Assembly (NCBI GenBank): GCA_964236105.1
Contig: CAXSBC010000003.1
Span: 382,130-446,129 of the forward strand
Source of the DNA: Lichenicola sp964236105
GTDB lineage: Bacteria > Pseudomonadota > Alphaproteobacteria > Acetobacterales > Acetobacteraceae
Direction of reading: 5' to 3'
DNA length: 64,000 bases
The notes beneath the pieces were generated by a model. The model was not told the origin of the DNA, did not search any database, and saw nothing but the letters and a program-made list of their open reading frames with translations. Shown here one piece after another: positions 36,917 to 45,201 of the stretch; position 1 is the stretch's first letter; each line of letters starts with the position of its first letter. Both the position numbers and the translations under genes were made by a program.

Positions 36917-37204
36917 ATGTCGCTCGATCCCGCGACCGTACGACGCATCGCCAAGCTCGCGAGGCTTGGTGTCGATGACGCCGAGATCGCACAGCTGCAG
37001 ACCGAGCTGGGTCATATCCTGGGCTGGATCGAGCAGCTCTCCGAGCTCGATGTCGAGGGAGTCGAGCCGATCAGCGGGGTTGGTCATGCCGCCCTGCGGC
37101 TGCGCGACGACGTCGTGACCGACGGGAACCTGCAGGAGGCGGTGCTGTCGAACGCGCCGGAACGGGCAGGGATGTTCTATTCGGTCCCGAAGGTTGTGGA
37201 GTGA
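36917..37204 (+). CDS. gatC: Asp-tRNA(Asn)/Glu-tRNA(Gln) amidotransferase subunit C
   Basis: 95 residues beginning MSLDPATVRRIAKLARLGVD, the classical GatC start. It contains LGHILGWIEQLSELDVEGVEP and ends with FYSVPKVVE, typical of the family. GatC ties GatA to GatB and is required for glutamine-dependent conversion of Glu-tRNA(Gln) and Asp-tRNA(Asn). It is the first gene of gatCAB; gatA starts on its stop codon. Confidence 0.96.
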   Translation: MSLDPATVRRIAKLARLGVDDAEIAQLQTELGHILGWIEQLSELDVEGVEPISGVGHAALRLRDDVVTDGNLQEAVLSNAPERAGMFYSVPKVVE

Positions 37205-38685
37205 TGCTGACGGATCTGAGCCTGAGCACCGCGCTGGCGGGGCTGGAACGCCGCGAGTTCTCGTCGTTGGAGCTGACGCAGGCGCATCTGACGGCAATCG
37301 AGCAGCTCAACCCCCGGCTGAACGCCTTCATCACGGTGACCGGGGAACAGGCCCTGGAGACCGCGCGCGCTGCGGATGCGGCAAGGGGGCGTGGGGAGGC
37401 GGGCCCACTGGGCGGGGTCCCGCTGGCGATCAAGGACCTGTTCTGCACGCAGGGCGTGCGAACGACGGCGGCGAGCCGCATCCTGAGCGCGTTCGTGCCG
37501 CCCTACGAGAGCACGGTGACCGCGCAGCTGAAGCGCGACGGTGCGGTGTTCCTGGGCAAGACCAACCTGGACGAGTTCGCGATGGGCTCGTCGAACATGA
37601 CCTCGGCGTTCGGGGCGGTGGAAAATCCGTGGAAGCGGACTGGCGATCAGGCGGCGCTGGTGCCGGGCGGCTCGTCGGGCGGCTCGGCGTCCGCGGTGGC
37701 GGCGCGGCTGGCACTCGGTGCGACGGGAACCGACACTGGCGGCTCGATCCGGCAGCCGGCCTCGTTCTGCGGCATCACCGGGATCAAGCCGACCTACGGA
37801 CGATGCAGCCGATGGGGCGTGGTGGCGTTCGCGAGCTCGCTCGACCAGGCGGGTCCGATGGCGAGGACGGTCGAGGATTGCGCGATCCTGCTCGGCTCGA
37901 TGGCCGGGTTCGATCCGAAGGACAGCACCAGCATCGACCGTGCCGTTCCCGACTACCGGAGCGCGTGCGGTCGCAGCCTGAAGGGCCTGCGGATCGGCAT
38001 CCCGGCGGAATATCACGCGCAGGGCATGCCGGGGGAGATCGAGGCGTTGTGGCAGCAGGGGATCGACTGGCTGCGCGACGCAGGCTGCACGATCGTGGAC
38101 GTGTCGCTGCCGCACACGAAATACGGCCTGGCGACCTACTATATCGTGGCGCCGGCTGAATGTTCGTCGAATCTGGCGCGCTACGACGGGGTGCGGTTCG
38201 GCGAGCGTGTCGACGGGAACAGCCTCGACGAGCTGTATGAGAGATCGCGCGCCGCGGGCTTCGGAGCGGAGGTCCGGCGACGCATCCTGATCGGGACCTA
38301 TGTGCTGTCGTCTGGATATTATGATGCCTACTACCTGCGGGCGCAGAAGGTGCGCAGCCTGATCCTGAGGGATTTCGTCGAGGCATTCGAGCGGGTGGAT
38401 GCCCTGCTGACGCCCACCACGCCATCGGCGGCATTCGCTCAAGGCGAGAAGATGGACGATCCGGTGACCATGTATCTCAACGACATCTTCACGGTCCCGG
38501 CGAGCATGGCGGGTATTCCGGGCCTGTCGGTGCCGGTCGGCCTCGACTCCCGCGGGCTGCCGCTGGGCTTGCAGCTGCTCGGGCGCCCGTTCGACGAGGA
38601 AGGCCTGTTCGCGCTGGGGTCGGTGCTGGAAAAGGCGGCCTCGTTTACGCATCTGCCGGCGATCCGGGCAGGGCAGCCGCTGTGA
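37204..38685 (+). CDS. gatA: Asp-tRNA(Asn)/Glu-tRNA(Gln) amidotransferase subunit A
   Basis: 493 residues, amidase-signature enzyme that releases ammonia from glutamine for GatB. The Ser-cisSer-Lys triad is visible: Lys in LGGVPLAIKDLFC, the cis-Ser in PGGSSGGSASAVAAR, and the nucleophile Ser in GTDTGGSIRQPASFCG. I used ATG 37204, which overlaps the gatC stop; an adjacent GTG (37201) is also possible. gatB begins 4 bases before the end. Confidence 0.96.
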   Translation: MLTDLSLSTALAGLERREFSSLELTQAHLTAIEQLNPRLNAFITVTGEQALETARAADAARGRGEAGPLGGVPLAIKDLFCTQGVRTTAASRILSAFVPPYESTVTAQLKRDGAVFLGKTNLDEFAMGSSNMTSAFGAVENPWKRTGDQAALVPGGSSGGSASAVAARLALGATGTDTGGSIRQPASFCGITGIKPTYGRCSRWGVVAFASSLDQAGPMARTVEDCAILLGSMAGFDPKDSTSIDRAVPDYRSACGRSLKGLRIGIPAEYHAQGMPGEIEALWQQGIDWLRDAGCTIVDVSLPHTKYGLATYYIVAPAECSSNLARYDGVRFGERVDGNSLDELYERSRAAGFGAEVRRRILIGTYVLSSGYYDAYYLRAQKVRSLILRDFVEAFERVDALLTPTTPSAAFAQGEKMDDPVTMYLNDIFTVPASMAGIPGLSVPVGLDSRGLPLGLQLLGRPFDEEGLFALGSVLEKAASFTHLPAIRAGQPL

Positions 38686-40145
38686 CCCACGTCATTGAGG
38701 GCAGGACCGGGGCCTGGGAGCTGGTGATCGGCCTGGAGGTGCATGCGCAGGTGGTCAGTGAGGCCAAGCTGTTCTCGGGCGCGTCGGCGACCTATGGCGG
38801 CGAGCCGAACAGTCAGGTGAGCCTGATCGATGCGGCGTTTCCCGGCATGCTGCCGGTGATCAACGGCGCCTGCGTGGCCCAGGCCGTGCGAACGGGGCTG
38901 GGGCTTGAGGCACATGTGAACCTGGTGAGCCGGTTCGACCGGAAGAACTATTTCTATGCCGACCTGCCGGCGGGCTACCAGATCAGCCAGTTCACCCATC
39001 CGATCGTCGGCGCCGGGAAAATCGAGATCGAGCTGGGCGATGGTTCCAGACGGGAGATCGGGGTCACGCGGCTGCATCTGGAGCAGGATGCCGGCAAGTC
39101 GCTGCACGATCAAAGTCCGAGCAAGTCTCATATTGATCTGAACCGCGCCGGCGTTGCGCTGATGGAGATCGTCAGCGAGCCCGACATGCGCAGCCCGGAA
39201 GAGGCGGGCGCCTATGTGAGAAAACTCCGCACGATCTTGCGGTATCTCGGCACCTGTGACGGCAACATGGAGGAAGGCTCCATGCGCGCGGATGTCAACG
39301 TCTCGGTGCGTCGCCACGGTGAGCCGTTCCGGACCAGATGCGAGATCAAGAACGTGAACTCGATCCGCTACGTGGTGCAGGCGGTGGAGGTCGAGGCACG
39401 GCGGCAGATCGCGGTCTGGGAGGCGGGTGGGACGGTCGATCAGGAGACGCGGCTGTTCGACCCGCAGCGTGGCGAGACCCGGTCATTGCGGACAAAGGAA
39501 GATGCACACGACTATCGCTATTTTCCTGATCCGGATCTGCTGCCGCTCGTGCTTGACGAAGGCTGGGTTGCGGCGTTGAAGGCGGCGCTGCCGGAGCTGC
39601 CCGATCCCAAGCGCCTCCGGTTTGTCAGCCAGTATGGCATCCCGCCCTACGATGCGGCGGTGCTGGTTGCAGAGCAGGCAACCGCGGCATTCTACGAGGC
39701 GGTCGCCGAGGGGCGGGACGCGCGGCTGGCGTCGAACTGGGTGATCGGCGAACTGTTCGCCGCGCTGAACCGGACCGGCCGGACCATCGGCGACAGTCCG
39801 GTGAGTGCCGCCGGGCTGGGTGGTCTGCTCGATCTCATGGCGGACGGGACAATCAATGGCCGCATCGCCAAGGACGTGTTCGAGGAGATGGTGGAGACGG
39901 GCGACGATGCGGCCGGGATCGTGGAAAGGAAGGGGCTGCGGCAGGTCGTCGATGGCGGGGAGATTGACGCGGCGATCGAGACGATCCTGGCGGCGCATGC
40001 GGACAAGCTTGCCGAGTACCGGAGCGGCAAGGAGAAGCTGTTCGGCTTCTTCGTGGGGCAGGTGATGAAGAGCATGAGCGGGAAAGGGAATCCAGCGCTG
40101 GTGAACGAGGCCCTGCAACGCCGCCTTGCCCGGGGCGACGCATAG
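38682..40145 (+). CDS. gatB: Asp-tRNA(Asn)/Glu-tRNA(Gln) amidotransferase subunit B
   Basis: 487 residues starting at GTG 38682, which overlaps the gatA stop (GTGA). The kinase/amidotransferase core shows ELVIGLEVHAQVVSEAKLFS, RKNYFYADLPAGYQISQ and IDLNRAGVALMEIVSEPDMR. The C-terminal YqeY-like tRNA-binding domain ends GKGNPALVNEALQRRL. It completes the gatCAB operon. Confidence 0.97.
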   Translation: MTHVIEGRTGAWELVIGLEVHAQVVSEAKLFSGASATYGGEPNSQVSLIDAAFPGMLPVINGACVAQAVRTGLGLEAHVNLVSRFDRKNYFYADLPAGYQISQFTHPIVGAGKIEIELGDGSRREIGVTRLHLEQDAGKSLHDQSPSKSHIDLNRAGVALMEIVSEPDMRSPEEAGAYVRKLRTILRYLGTCDGNMEEGSMRADVNVSVRRHGEPFRTRCEIKNVNSIRYVVQAVEVEARRQIAVWEAGGTVDQETRLFDPQRGETRSLRTKEDAHDYRYFPDPDLLPLVLDEGWVAALKAALPELPDPKRLRFVSQYGIPPYDAAVLVAEQATAAFYEAVAEGRDARLASNWVIGELFAALNRTGRTIGDSPVSAAGLGGLLDLMADGTINGRIAKDVFEEMVETGDDAAGIVERKGLRQVVDGGEIDAAIETILAAHADKLAEYRSGKEKLFGFFVGQVMKSMSGKGNPALVNEALQRRLARGDA

Positions 40146-40221
40146 GGTGGCCATTTGACGGCCGGTTGCCGAGGCCCTAGACATGTCTTGCAAGCGCCGT
40201 GTGATGAGCACGCTCTTCGGC

Positions 40222-40314
40222 GGAGGGGTGGCCGAGTGGCTGAAGGCGGCGGTTTGCTAAACCGTTGTACGGGGTCAACCCGTACCGTGAGTTCGAATCT
40301 CATCCCCTCCGCCA
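40222..40314 (+). tRNA. tRNA-Ser(GCT)
   Basis: Class II tRNA of 93 bases: acceptor GGAGGGG pairs with CCCCTCC, anticodon loop TTTGCTAAA carries GCT, a long variable arm (TACGGGGTCAACCCGTA) forms its own hairpin, the T loop is GTTCGAATC and CCA is at 40312-40314. It is the last gene before the phage-like module and a typical phage integration target, although no duplicated 3' end was seen in the window. Confidence 0.95.
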
Positions 40315-40408
40315 ATGTCTCAAATGCAGGTTTCTGCCAAAGCCTCCTCGGCACGATCGGTCCTTGATCCGAGCGCCCGATGCAAGCGCGGCTGTGCCGG
40401 AGAGCCAG

Positions 40409-40786
40409 ATGTCCATCGGATCGAAGACGGCGGTGATGGCTTTGCTGGTCGTCAGCGCGGTTGTCTCGCCTGTCAGAGCGGACGAGATGGACGTGTCTCG
40501 CGGGCAACTCGACAAGATCCTGGCGGTCTTGCGGGTGAGGAACCAGGCGGCGAGCAAGTCGTGCCTGAATGCCATGTCGCAGGTGCATGCGACGGAGCAG
40601 CAGGTGAAGGATCATGAGAACGATACAGGCAGTCATCCTGACCTGGATATCGCACGTGACGTTCTTGAGTCGGATTACCAGAACAGTTCTCAAATATGCG
40701 GCGTCGATGCGGATCGCGCCTGCCGGGAGAGTCCCGGAACGGATCTTGCCAAGCAATGTCTTGCTCTGCATCACGATGCCGGCTGA
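40409..40786 (+). CDS. Small secreted hypothetical protein, four cysteines
   Basis: 125 residues from ATG 40409, preceded by GGAGAG. A signal peptide is clear (MSIGSKTAVMALLVVSAVVS, then PVRADE), so it is exported. The mature part is helical, with cysteines in SKSCLNA, QICGVDADRACRE and AKQCLAL, enough for two disulfide bonds. I do not recognise the family. It sits between tRNA-Ser(GCT) and the AT-richer DNA that begins the phage-like region; whether it belongs to the host or to the element is not clear. Confidence 0.6.
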   Translation: MSIGSKTAVMALLVVSAVVSPVRADEMDVSRGQLDKILAVLRVRNQAASKSCLNAMSQVHATEQQVKDHENDTGSHPDLDIARDVLESDYQNSSQICGVDADRACRESPGTDLAKQCLALHHDAG

Positions 40787-41169
40787 CCAGCGATCGGTTA
40801 GAAATAGCGCGTGAAATCGGACCTATGCCGGGCGGCCGTTAAGCTTGGTGTGTCAGTAGGCGCTGCCGTGAGCCAAGCGCTCAGGCGCCTCATGCATGAT
40901 ATTTGAGAAATAGAGTTCGGGACTTTTGGTGTTCCTATAGTAAGGTTTGCGAGAAATCGACAGTTTAATTGGGTACTTGGACAGACTTCTGACTTATTAT
41001 TTCTTCGCGATTATTTATGAAAAGCCCATATCAGGCGGTCTGTTGAGGGTTTTGGCGTTTTCGGCTTATGTCCCAAGGTCGATACTAAGTAAATATCTCA
41101 TTATAAGCCGATAAAATGGCCTTGTACCGTCACTAACATTTCGTCAGCATTCGGTGTCACCCCTACCAA
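40787..41169 (+). other. 383-base non-coding, AT-richer spacer at the left edge of the phage-like module
   Basis: No open frame of note. The base composition changes visibly here, with runs such as TTATTATTTCTTC and TAAGTAAATATC. No clear promoter with good spacing was found. A short inverted repeat, AGGCGCT ... AGCGCC, lies near 40857-40889. If the element integrated at tRNA-Ser(GCT), the left attachment region should be in or just before this spacer. Confidence 0.4.
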
Positions 41170-41466
41170 ATGCGGACTTTGAACATGCCACGTGCTCTTC
41201 CCTGGACCTCCGATCAAGATGCCCGTCTGACGGCTCTCCTCGACCAACGCGGCTCGACTTTGCGGAAAGCCGCCCAGCAGCTCGGTGTGAGCCGCAGCTT
41301 CGCGCAACGGCGGGCAAAACTGTTGCTCAAGCAGAATACACGGTCGATCTGCACCTCCGATCGTGAAGATGCAGGTGCGGCCCCGTTACCGGCGGGGCAT
41401 CCAATCACCTGGAGCGCCATCAACTGGCACCCTACAGAAGATGTCGCGGCAGCGATGCGGCGGTGA
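41170..41466 (+). CDS. Small helix-turn-helix protein
   Basis: 98 residues (or 93 from ATG 41185). The core LPWTSDQDARLTALLDQRG is followed by a helix-turn-helix-like run, TLRKAAQQLGVSRSFAQRRA, in which the second half resembles a recognition helix. The rest is less ordered. It overlaps the start of the next gene by 4 bases. Its place just before the packaging genes suggests a regulatory role in the phage-like element. Confidence 0.5.
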   Translation: MRTLNMPRALPWTSDQDARLTALLDQRGSTLRKAAQQLGVSRSFAQRRAKLLLKQNTRSICTSDREDAGAAPLPAGHPITWSAINWHPTEDVAAAMRR

Positions 41467-42146
41467 CGGTGCTCGATTGCGGTCCGATGAGTGTTCCGGA
41501 GCCTGGCGTGATCAAAGGGCGCACCACTCGGAGACATCGTGGAGCCACATCCAGCCTGCAACCGATGAGGAAGGCTGACGGCCGCTCCAGCGCGGCATTG
41601 GTTGATGGGCAGTTACCTTCCATCGATGATCGATCGGTCGCTCCCGAACGTGCTCCAGCCGAGCGGGCCGGGAAGGGTCACGACCTGCGCATCCAGGATG
41701 ACGTGCAGCGGGTCGTCGGAGGTTTGGTGACCCTCGCCCGCGCCGGCGACATTGATCCGGCGCAATCCTCGGCCGCCGAGCGCTGGTATCGTGATTACGT
41801 CATGGGCGTGATCGGTGCTCGTGATCCCGAAGCGCGCCGGTCGGGGAAGGCGCCTGATATCCACGCATCGATGTTTGCCCGCACGTCAGCCGTCGCCCGC
41901 TGTCGAAGCGTGAGGGAGGGGCTCGGCCTTTGCGGGGAAGTCAGGTTAAAGCTGCTGCTGGTTGACGAATTGTCGTTTTCGGCGATCGCCTCGAAGTTGC
42001 TTCCGGGCGATGTCAATGGCCGTAAGAAAGTTGCTGCACAGATGTCCTTTTTGTTGGAGCAGTTGACCGAGCTCTACGGCTTTCTCGATCGACGTCGGGC
42101 TGATCCGTCCGGCCGCCAATCACCGGGCGTCACCGGGGACAGCTAG
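41463..42146 (+). CDS. Putative phage regulatory protein
   Basis: 227 residues if the GTG at 41463 is used; an internal ATG at 41487 is a second option. The N-terminal ~60 residues look disordered and rich in Arg/Pro/Ser. The C-terminal part has a conserved-looking helical block, RLKLLLVDELSFSAIASKLL, with a further helix LLEQLTELYGFLDRRR, similar in style to DUF6456 or late-regulator DNA-binding modules. It stands immediately upstream of the promoter-terminator pair that precedes the packaging genes, which is the position of an antiterminator or late activator. The function is inferred from position only. Confidence 0.4.
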   Translation: MTVLDCGPMSVPEPGVIKGRTTRRHRGATSSLQPMRKADGRSSAALVDGQLPSIDDRSVAPERAPAERAGKGHDLRIQDDVQRVVGGLVTLARAGDIDPAQSSAAERWYRDYVMGVIGARDPEARRSGKAPDIHASMFARTSAVARCRSVREGLGLCGEVRLKLLLVDELSFSAIASKLLPGDVNGRKKVAAQMSFLLEQLTELYGFLDRRRADPSGRQSPGVTGDS

Positions 42147-42229
42147 ATGCTGACGTCGCGACCACATCGAAAGCCCACACCTCTGCAGCTTCGCCCGCTC
42201 CGTTCGATCACGTTTCTGTTAAAAAGTCG

Positions 42230-42258
42230 TTGACGGCGGACCCGAGCCAGGGTATAAA
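42230..42258 (+). promoter_or_regulatory. Strong promoter upstream of the packaging genes
   Basis: TTGACG at 42230-42235 and TATAAA at 42253-42258 with 17 bases between. The expected start is about 42265, only about 16 bases before the terminator hairpin. Confidence 0.7.
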
Positions 42259-42280
42259 GTTCTCATACTGAAATAACTCC

Positions 42281-42310
42281 GCCCGCCGAGGATACTCGGC
42301 GGGCTTTTTT
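42281..42310 (+). terminator. Intrinsic terminator directly after the promoter
   Basis: Perfect 10-bp stem GCCCGCCGAG / CTCGGCGGGC with loop GATA, followed by six T (42305-42310). It would end transcripts from the 42230 promoter after about 45 bases unless read through. Confidence 0.88.
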
Positions 42311-42338
42311 GTTTGTCCTTAGCTATTGGGTGATCTCT

Positions 42339-42746
42339 ATGTTCACGAGCTCGACTCAGATCGGGTGCGGAGACGTTGTCGCTTGTGGAGCCTCGGTTTT
42401 TGTCGTTCAGGATATGGACGAGGACGAGCTGACGCTTCTGCGGATCGAGAGCCAGGGCAACGTCCGGCACCGGGCCGATGTCGTGCCCGAGCACTGGTCA
42501 GACATGGCATCGAGCGGTCTGCCGCTGCAGGACGTCGTGGTTCGGTGCGTTCCGCTTCGCCGCTATGGCACGGCCAACCTGACACGGTTAGGCGCATTGC
42601 CGGACACGCTCAAGAAGCGGATCGAGACTGCGCTAAAGCGGGAGCAGGTTGTCCGTCAGTTCGAAGATTCGCCGCCGGTGAGAAGCAATCTTCTGGCATC
42701 GACCGCGTCGCGAGGGCGTCGGGTCGGCGCTGTGCGATACGCCTGA
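42339..42746 (+). CDS. Phage hypothetical protein upstream of terminase
   Basis: 135 residues from ATG 42339 (MFTSSTQIGCGDVVACGASV). The central part has acidic patches (QDMDEDELTLLRIES) and VVVRCVPLRRYGTANLTRLG. It is not recognised and shows no membrane segment. It lies between the terminator at 42281-42310 and the small terminase gene, on the same strand and probably in the same transcript. Confidence 0.5.
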   Translation: MFTSSTQIGCGDVVACGASVFVVQDMDEDELTLLRIESQGNVRHRADVVPEHWSDMASSGLPLQDVVVRCVPLRRYGTANLTRLGALPDTLKKRIETALKREQVVRQFEDSPPVRSNLLASTASRGRRVGAVRYA

Positions 42747-42757
42747 CCACGCATCCT

Positions 42758-43252
42758 ATGGAGGGTCCAGACGGAGCGTCGGTGCGACCTGTTGCCGTGC
42801 GAAACGCATCGGCAGCAAAGATGGCAAAAGACCGTTTTCTGACCACACTCAGTGAAACCGGTAACCCTTCGGCGGCCTGCAGAGCCAGCAGCCTGACACG
42901 ACGCCAGATCAATGTCATGCGAGAGCGTGATCCTGCGTTTGCCAGCGCCTATGACGATGCTTTGGATGATGCAGCTGATCTTCTTGAAGCCGAAGCCTGG
43001 CGCCGGGCTCTGGAAGGTGTTCCGCAGCCTCTCCTGAAGGCAGGACAGCCAGTGGTGGATCCCGTGACCGGCACGCCGATCATTGTGCAGCGTTACAGCG
43101 ATCCGCTGCTGGTGATGCTCCTGCGCGGCTGCAAACCGACAAAGTTCCATCGGCGCAATGGATCGGCGGCGCTTCCAAACGATCCGACTGCGAGCATCAG
43201 GGAGATTGCGGCTGACAATGATCCCCCCCGCTCGGACCCTGGGCAGTGCTGA
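42758..43252 (+). CDS. Phage terminase small subunit
   Basis: 164 residues. Small terminases recognise the packaging site and recruit the large subunit. The N-terminal helix-turn-helix region reads RFLTTLSETGNPSAACRASS followed by LTRRQINVMRERDPAFASAY, the pattern seen in many TerS proteins, and a helical part with DDALDDAADLLEAEAWRRAL. The C-terminal stretch PLLVMLLRGCKPTKFHRRNG is also typical. It overlaps the start of the large subunit by 35 bases. Confidence 0.75.
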   Translation: MEGPDGASVRPVAVRNASAAKMAKDRFLTTLSETGNPSAACRASSLTRRQINVMRERDPAFASAYDDALDDAADLLEAEAWRRALEGVPQPLLKAGQPVVDPVTGTPIIVQRYSDPLLVMLLRGCKPTKFHRRNGSAALPNDPTASIREIAADNDPPRSDPGQC

Positions 43253-45197
43253 CACCCGTCCGGCGCTAACGCCTGCGCAGTGGAGCATCTACGAGGCCGG
43301 ATGGGACAGCACGGCCCGGTTCCGCGTCGCGGTCTGCGGCCGGCGGTTCGGCAAGGCGTTGGCGCTCGACACGACGCTGCCGTCCCCTGATGGTTGGACG
43401 ACAATGGGAGAACTGGCGCCCGGCCATCGTCTGTTCGACGAAAAAGGTCGGATCTGCACCGTCACTTTTGCAACCCAGGTCATGCTTGGCCGGTCCTGCA
43501 ACCAAGTCGTCTTCGACGACGGGAGCGTCGTGGTTGCGGATGATGAACATCTTTGGGCCGTCTGCGGTCTTGAGACTGCGGTCACGATGTTCCGGACTAC
43601 TCGGCAGATCAGGGCTGAGCTTGAAGCTGGCAGACGATGCCGGATCGCGAGCTGCCGAGCCCTGACCGTAGCCGATGGGGAGGTGACTGGGGGCATCATT
43701 GCACGGCGCACGCTGCTTCGGCGACTTCGCAATCGTTACGGTATGCAGGACAGCGACGGTTGGTGGCACGTCACCGGCCCGGATCGCCTGGTCGAGCGGG
43801 TGCATGCGCTGTGCGTATCGCTCGGGTTGGTACCACGGCGGGTGGTGGAAGAGCGGGGAAGCGGTGTCCGCTGGCATGTCGGCCGATCTCACCGTTGGCG
43901 TATCATTGTGTCGGTCGTCGCTATTCCGAGCCAGCCGGTCCGCTGCATCCAGGTCGATAGCCCATCTCGCCTGTTCCTCTGCGGACGCAGCTTGATCGCC
44001 ACTCACAACACGTTCCTCATGGCTGAGGAGCTACGCCGGGCTGCCAGACTGGCTGTCCGCAGTAATATCGGTATCGAGAACGAGATCTGGTACGGAGCGC
44101 CGAACTTCCTGCAGGCCAAGCGGGTCATGTGGGCGCGCCTCAAGCGGACGTTTCCGCGCAGCTGGATCGAAGGCAGACCGAACGAGACGACCTGCAGCAT
44201 ACGCTTGCGCTCGGGTCATGTCGTTCGTCTGGTTGGACTTGACGCGTCGGAAAATCTACGTGGCTCCGGCCTCTGGTTCTTCGGCGGCGACGAATGGGCG
44301 GACTGTCGCCCCGCGGCTTGGCAGGAGGTCATCCGCCCGATGCTGTCGACGGCGCGTGGGCACGCGCTGTTTATCGGTACGCCAAAAGGTTTTGATCATC
44401 TTCGGGATGCCTTCGTCCTGGGGCAGCTCGGCGGTGACCCCAGCTATCGGTCGTTCCTGTTCACCACGGCGGATGGCGGCAACGTGCCGTTGGAGGAGAT
44501 CGAGACCGCCGCCAGGGATATGGATCCGAGAACTTTTCGACAAGAATATTGCGCGAGCTTCGAGACCTATGCGGGCCGCGTCGTCTACGCCTTCAGTCGT
44601 GCCGACAACGTGAAACGTTCGGAGCACGACCCCAACCGACCGCTGCATGTGGGCATGGACTTCAACGTCAATCCCATGTCCGCAACGGTCTGGCAGGAGC
44701 ATGGCGGGACGACGCGGCAGATCGACGAGATCATCCTGCCGACCTCGAATACTGATGAAATGGCAGATGAGATCGTCCGGCGCTTTGGTCGGCCAGGCTT
44801 CGAGCCCGGGCAGAGGACGGTCGATCACATCACCATCTATCCCGATCCGGCTGGTGCCCAGCGTCGCAGTTCGGCGGCGGGCCGAACCGATATCGGTATT
44901 CTTCGCGAGAAAGGCTTCGCTGTTTGCGCAACTCGTTCACACCCCCCGGTGCGTGACCGGATGAATGTCATGAACCGGCACTTTCGCAGTGCCGATGATC
45001 GCGTTCTGGCCACTGTCGATCCACGTTGTGTTCGTTCGATAGAAGCCTACGAACGACTTGTGTTTCGTGAGGGAACGACTGAGCCCGACAAGTTGCAGGG
45101 CTTCGACCATCTGGTGGATGCCAGCGGCTACTACCTGTTCGGCCGACAGACCGCGACGCCGGCCACGGCGACTGCTAGCAGCTTCATGGAGCGATAA
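43218..45197 (+). CDS. Phage terminase large subunit interrupted by an in-frame intein
   Basis: 659 codons from ATG 43218. The extein halves form a 441-residue packaging motor. Walker A is AVCGRRFGK joined to TFLMAEE across the intein, Walker B is GLWFFGGDEWAD and the nuclease domain has Asp residues in HVGMDFNVNPMSATV, IYPDPAGAQRR and LQGFDHLVDASG. Residues 47-264 are the inserted intein, which must be removed for the ATPase to work. An upstream start in the same frame (43158) would overlap the small subunit further. The gene precedes portal by 4 bases. Confidence 0.92.
   Translation: MIPPARTLGSADTRPALTPAQWSIYEAGWDSTARFRVAVCGRRFGKALALDTTLPSPDGWTTMGELAPGHRLFDEKGRICTVTFATQVMLGRSCNQVVFDDGSVVVADDEHLWAVCGLETAVTMFRTTRQIRAELEAGRRCRIASCRALTVADGEVTGGIIARRTLLRRLRNRYGMQDSDGWWHVTGPDRLVERVHALCVSLGLVPRRVVEERGSGVRWHVGRSHRWRIIVSVVAIPSQPVRCIQVDSPSRLFLCGRSLIATHNTFLMAEELRRAARLAVRSNIGIENEIWYGAPNFLQAKRVMWARLKRTFPRSWIEGRPNETTCSIRLRSGHVVRLVGLDASENLRGSGLWFFGGDEWADCRPAAWQEVIRPMLSTARGHALFIGTPKGFDHLRDAFVLGQLGGDPSYRSFLFTTADGGNVPLEEIETAARDMDPRTFRQEYCASFETYAGRVVYAFSRADNVKRSEHDPNRPLHVGMDFNVNPMSATVWQEHGGTTRQIDEIILPTSNTDEMADEIVRRFGRPGFEPGQRTVDHITIYPDPAGAQRRSSAAGRTDIGILREKGFAVCATRSHPPVRDRMNVMNRHFRSADDRVLATVDPRCVRSIEAYERLVFREGTTEPDKLQGFDHLVDASGYYLFGRQTATPATATASSFMER
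43356..44009 (+). other. Class-3-type mini-intein (218 residues) in the terminase Walker A motif
   Basis: The insertion runs from Ala1 (ALALDTTLPSPDGWTTMGEL) to a C-terminal LIATHN followed by extein Thr. It lacks the N-terminal Cys/Ser of class 1 inteins. The noncontiguous Trp-Cys-Thr set of class 3 is complete: Trp67 in VADDEHLWAV (block B), Cys197 in QPVRCIQVDSP (block F) and Thr216 before His217-Asn218 (block G). The middle (about residues 110-180) includes LVERVHALCVSLGLVPRR, which looks like a worn LAGLIDADG remnant. No functional endonuclease motif is seen. Confidence 0.88.
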
Positions 45198-45201
45198 CCG
45201 C

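Noticed and set aside
40900..41010. Possible promoters in the AT-rich spacer (TTGAGA/TATAGT, TTGGAC/TATTTC)
   Set aside because: Spacing is 21 and 15 bases and neither pair is close to consensus, so they are no better than chance in AT-rich DNA.
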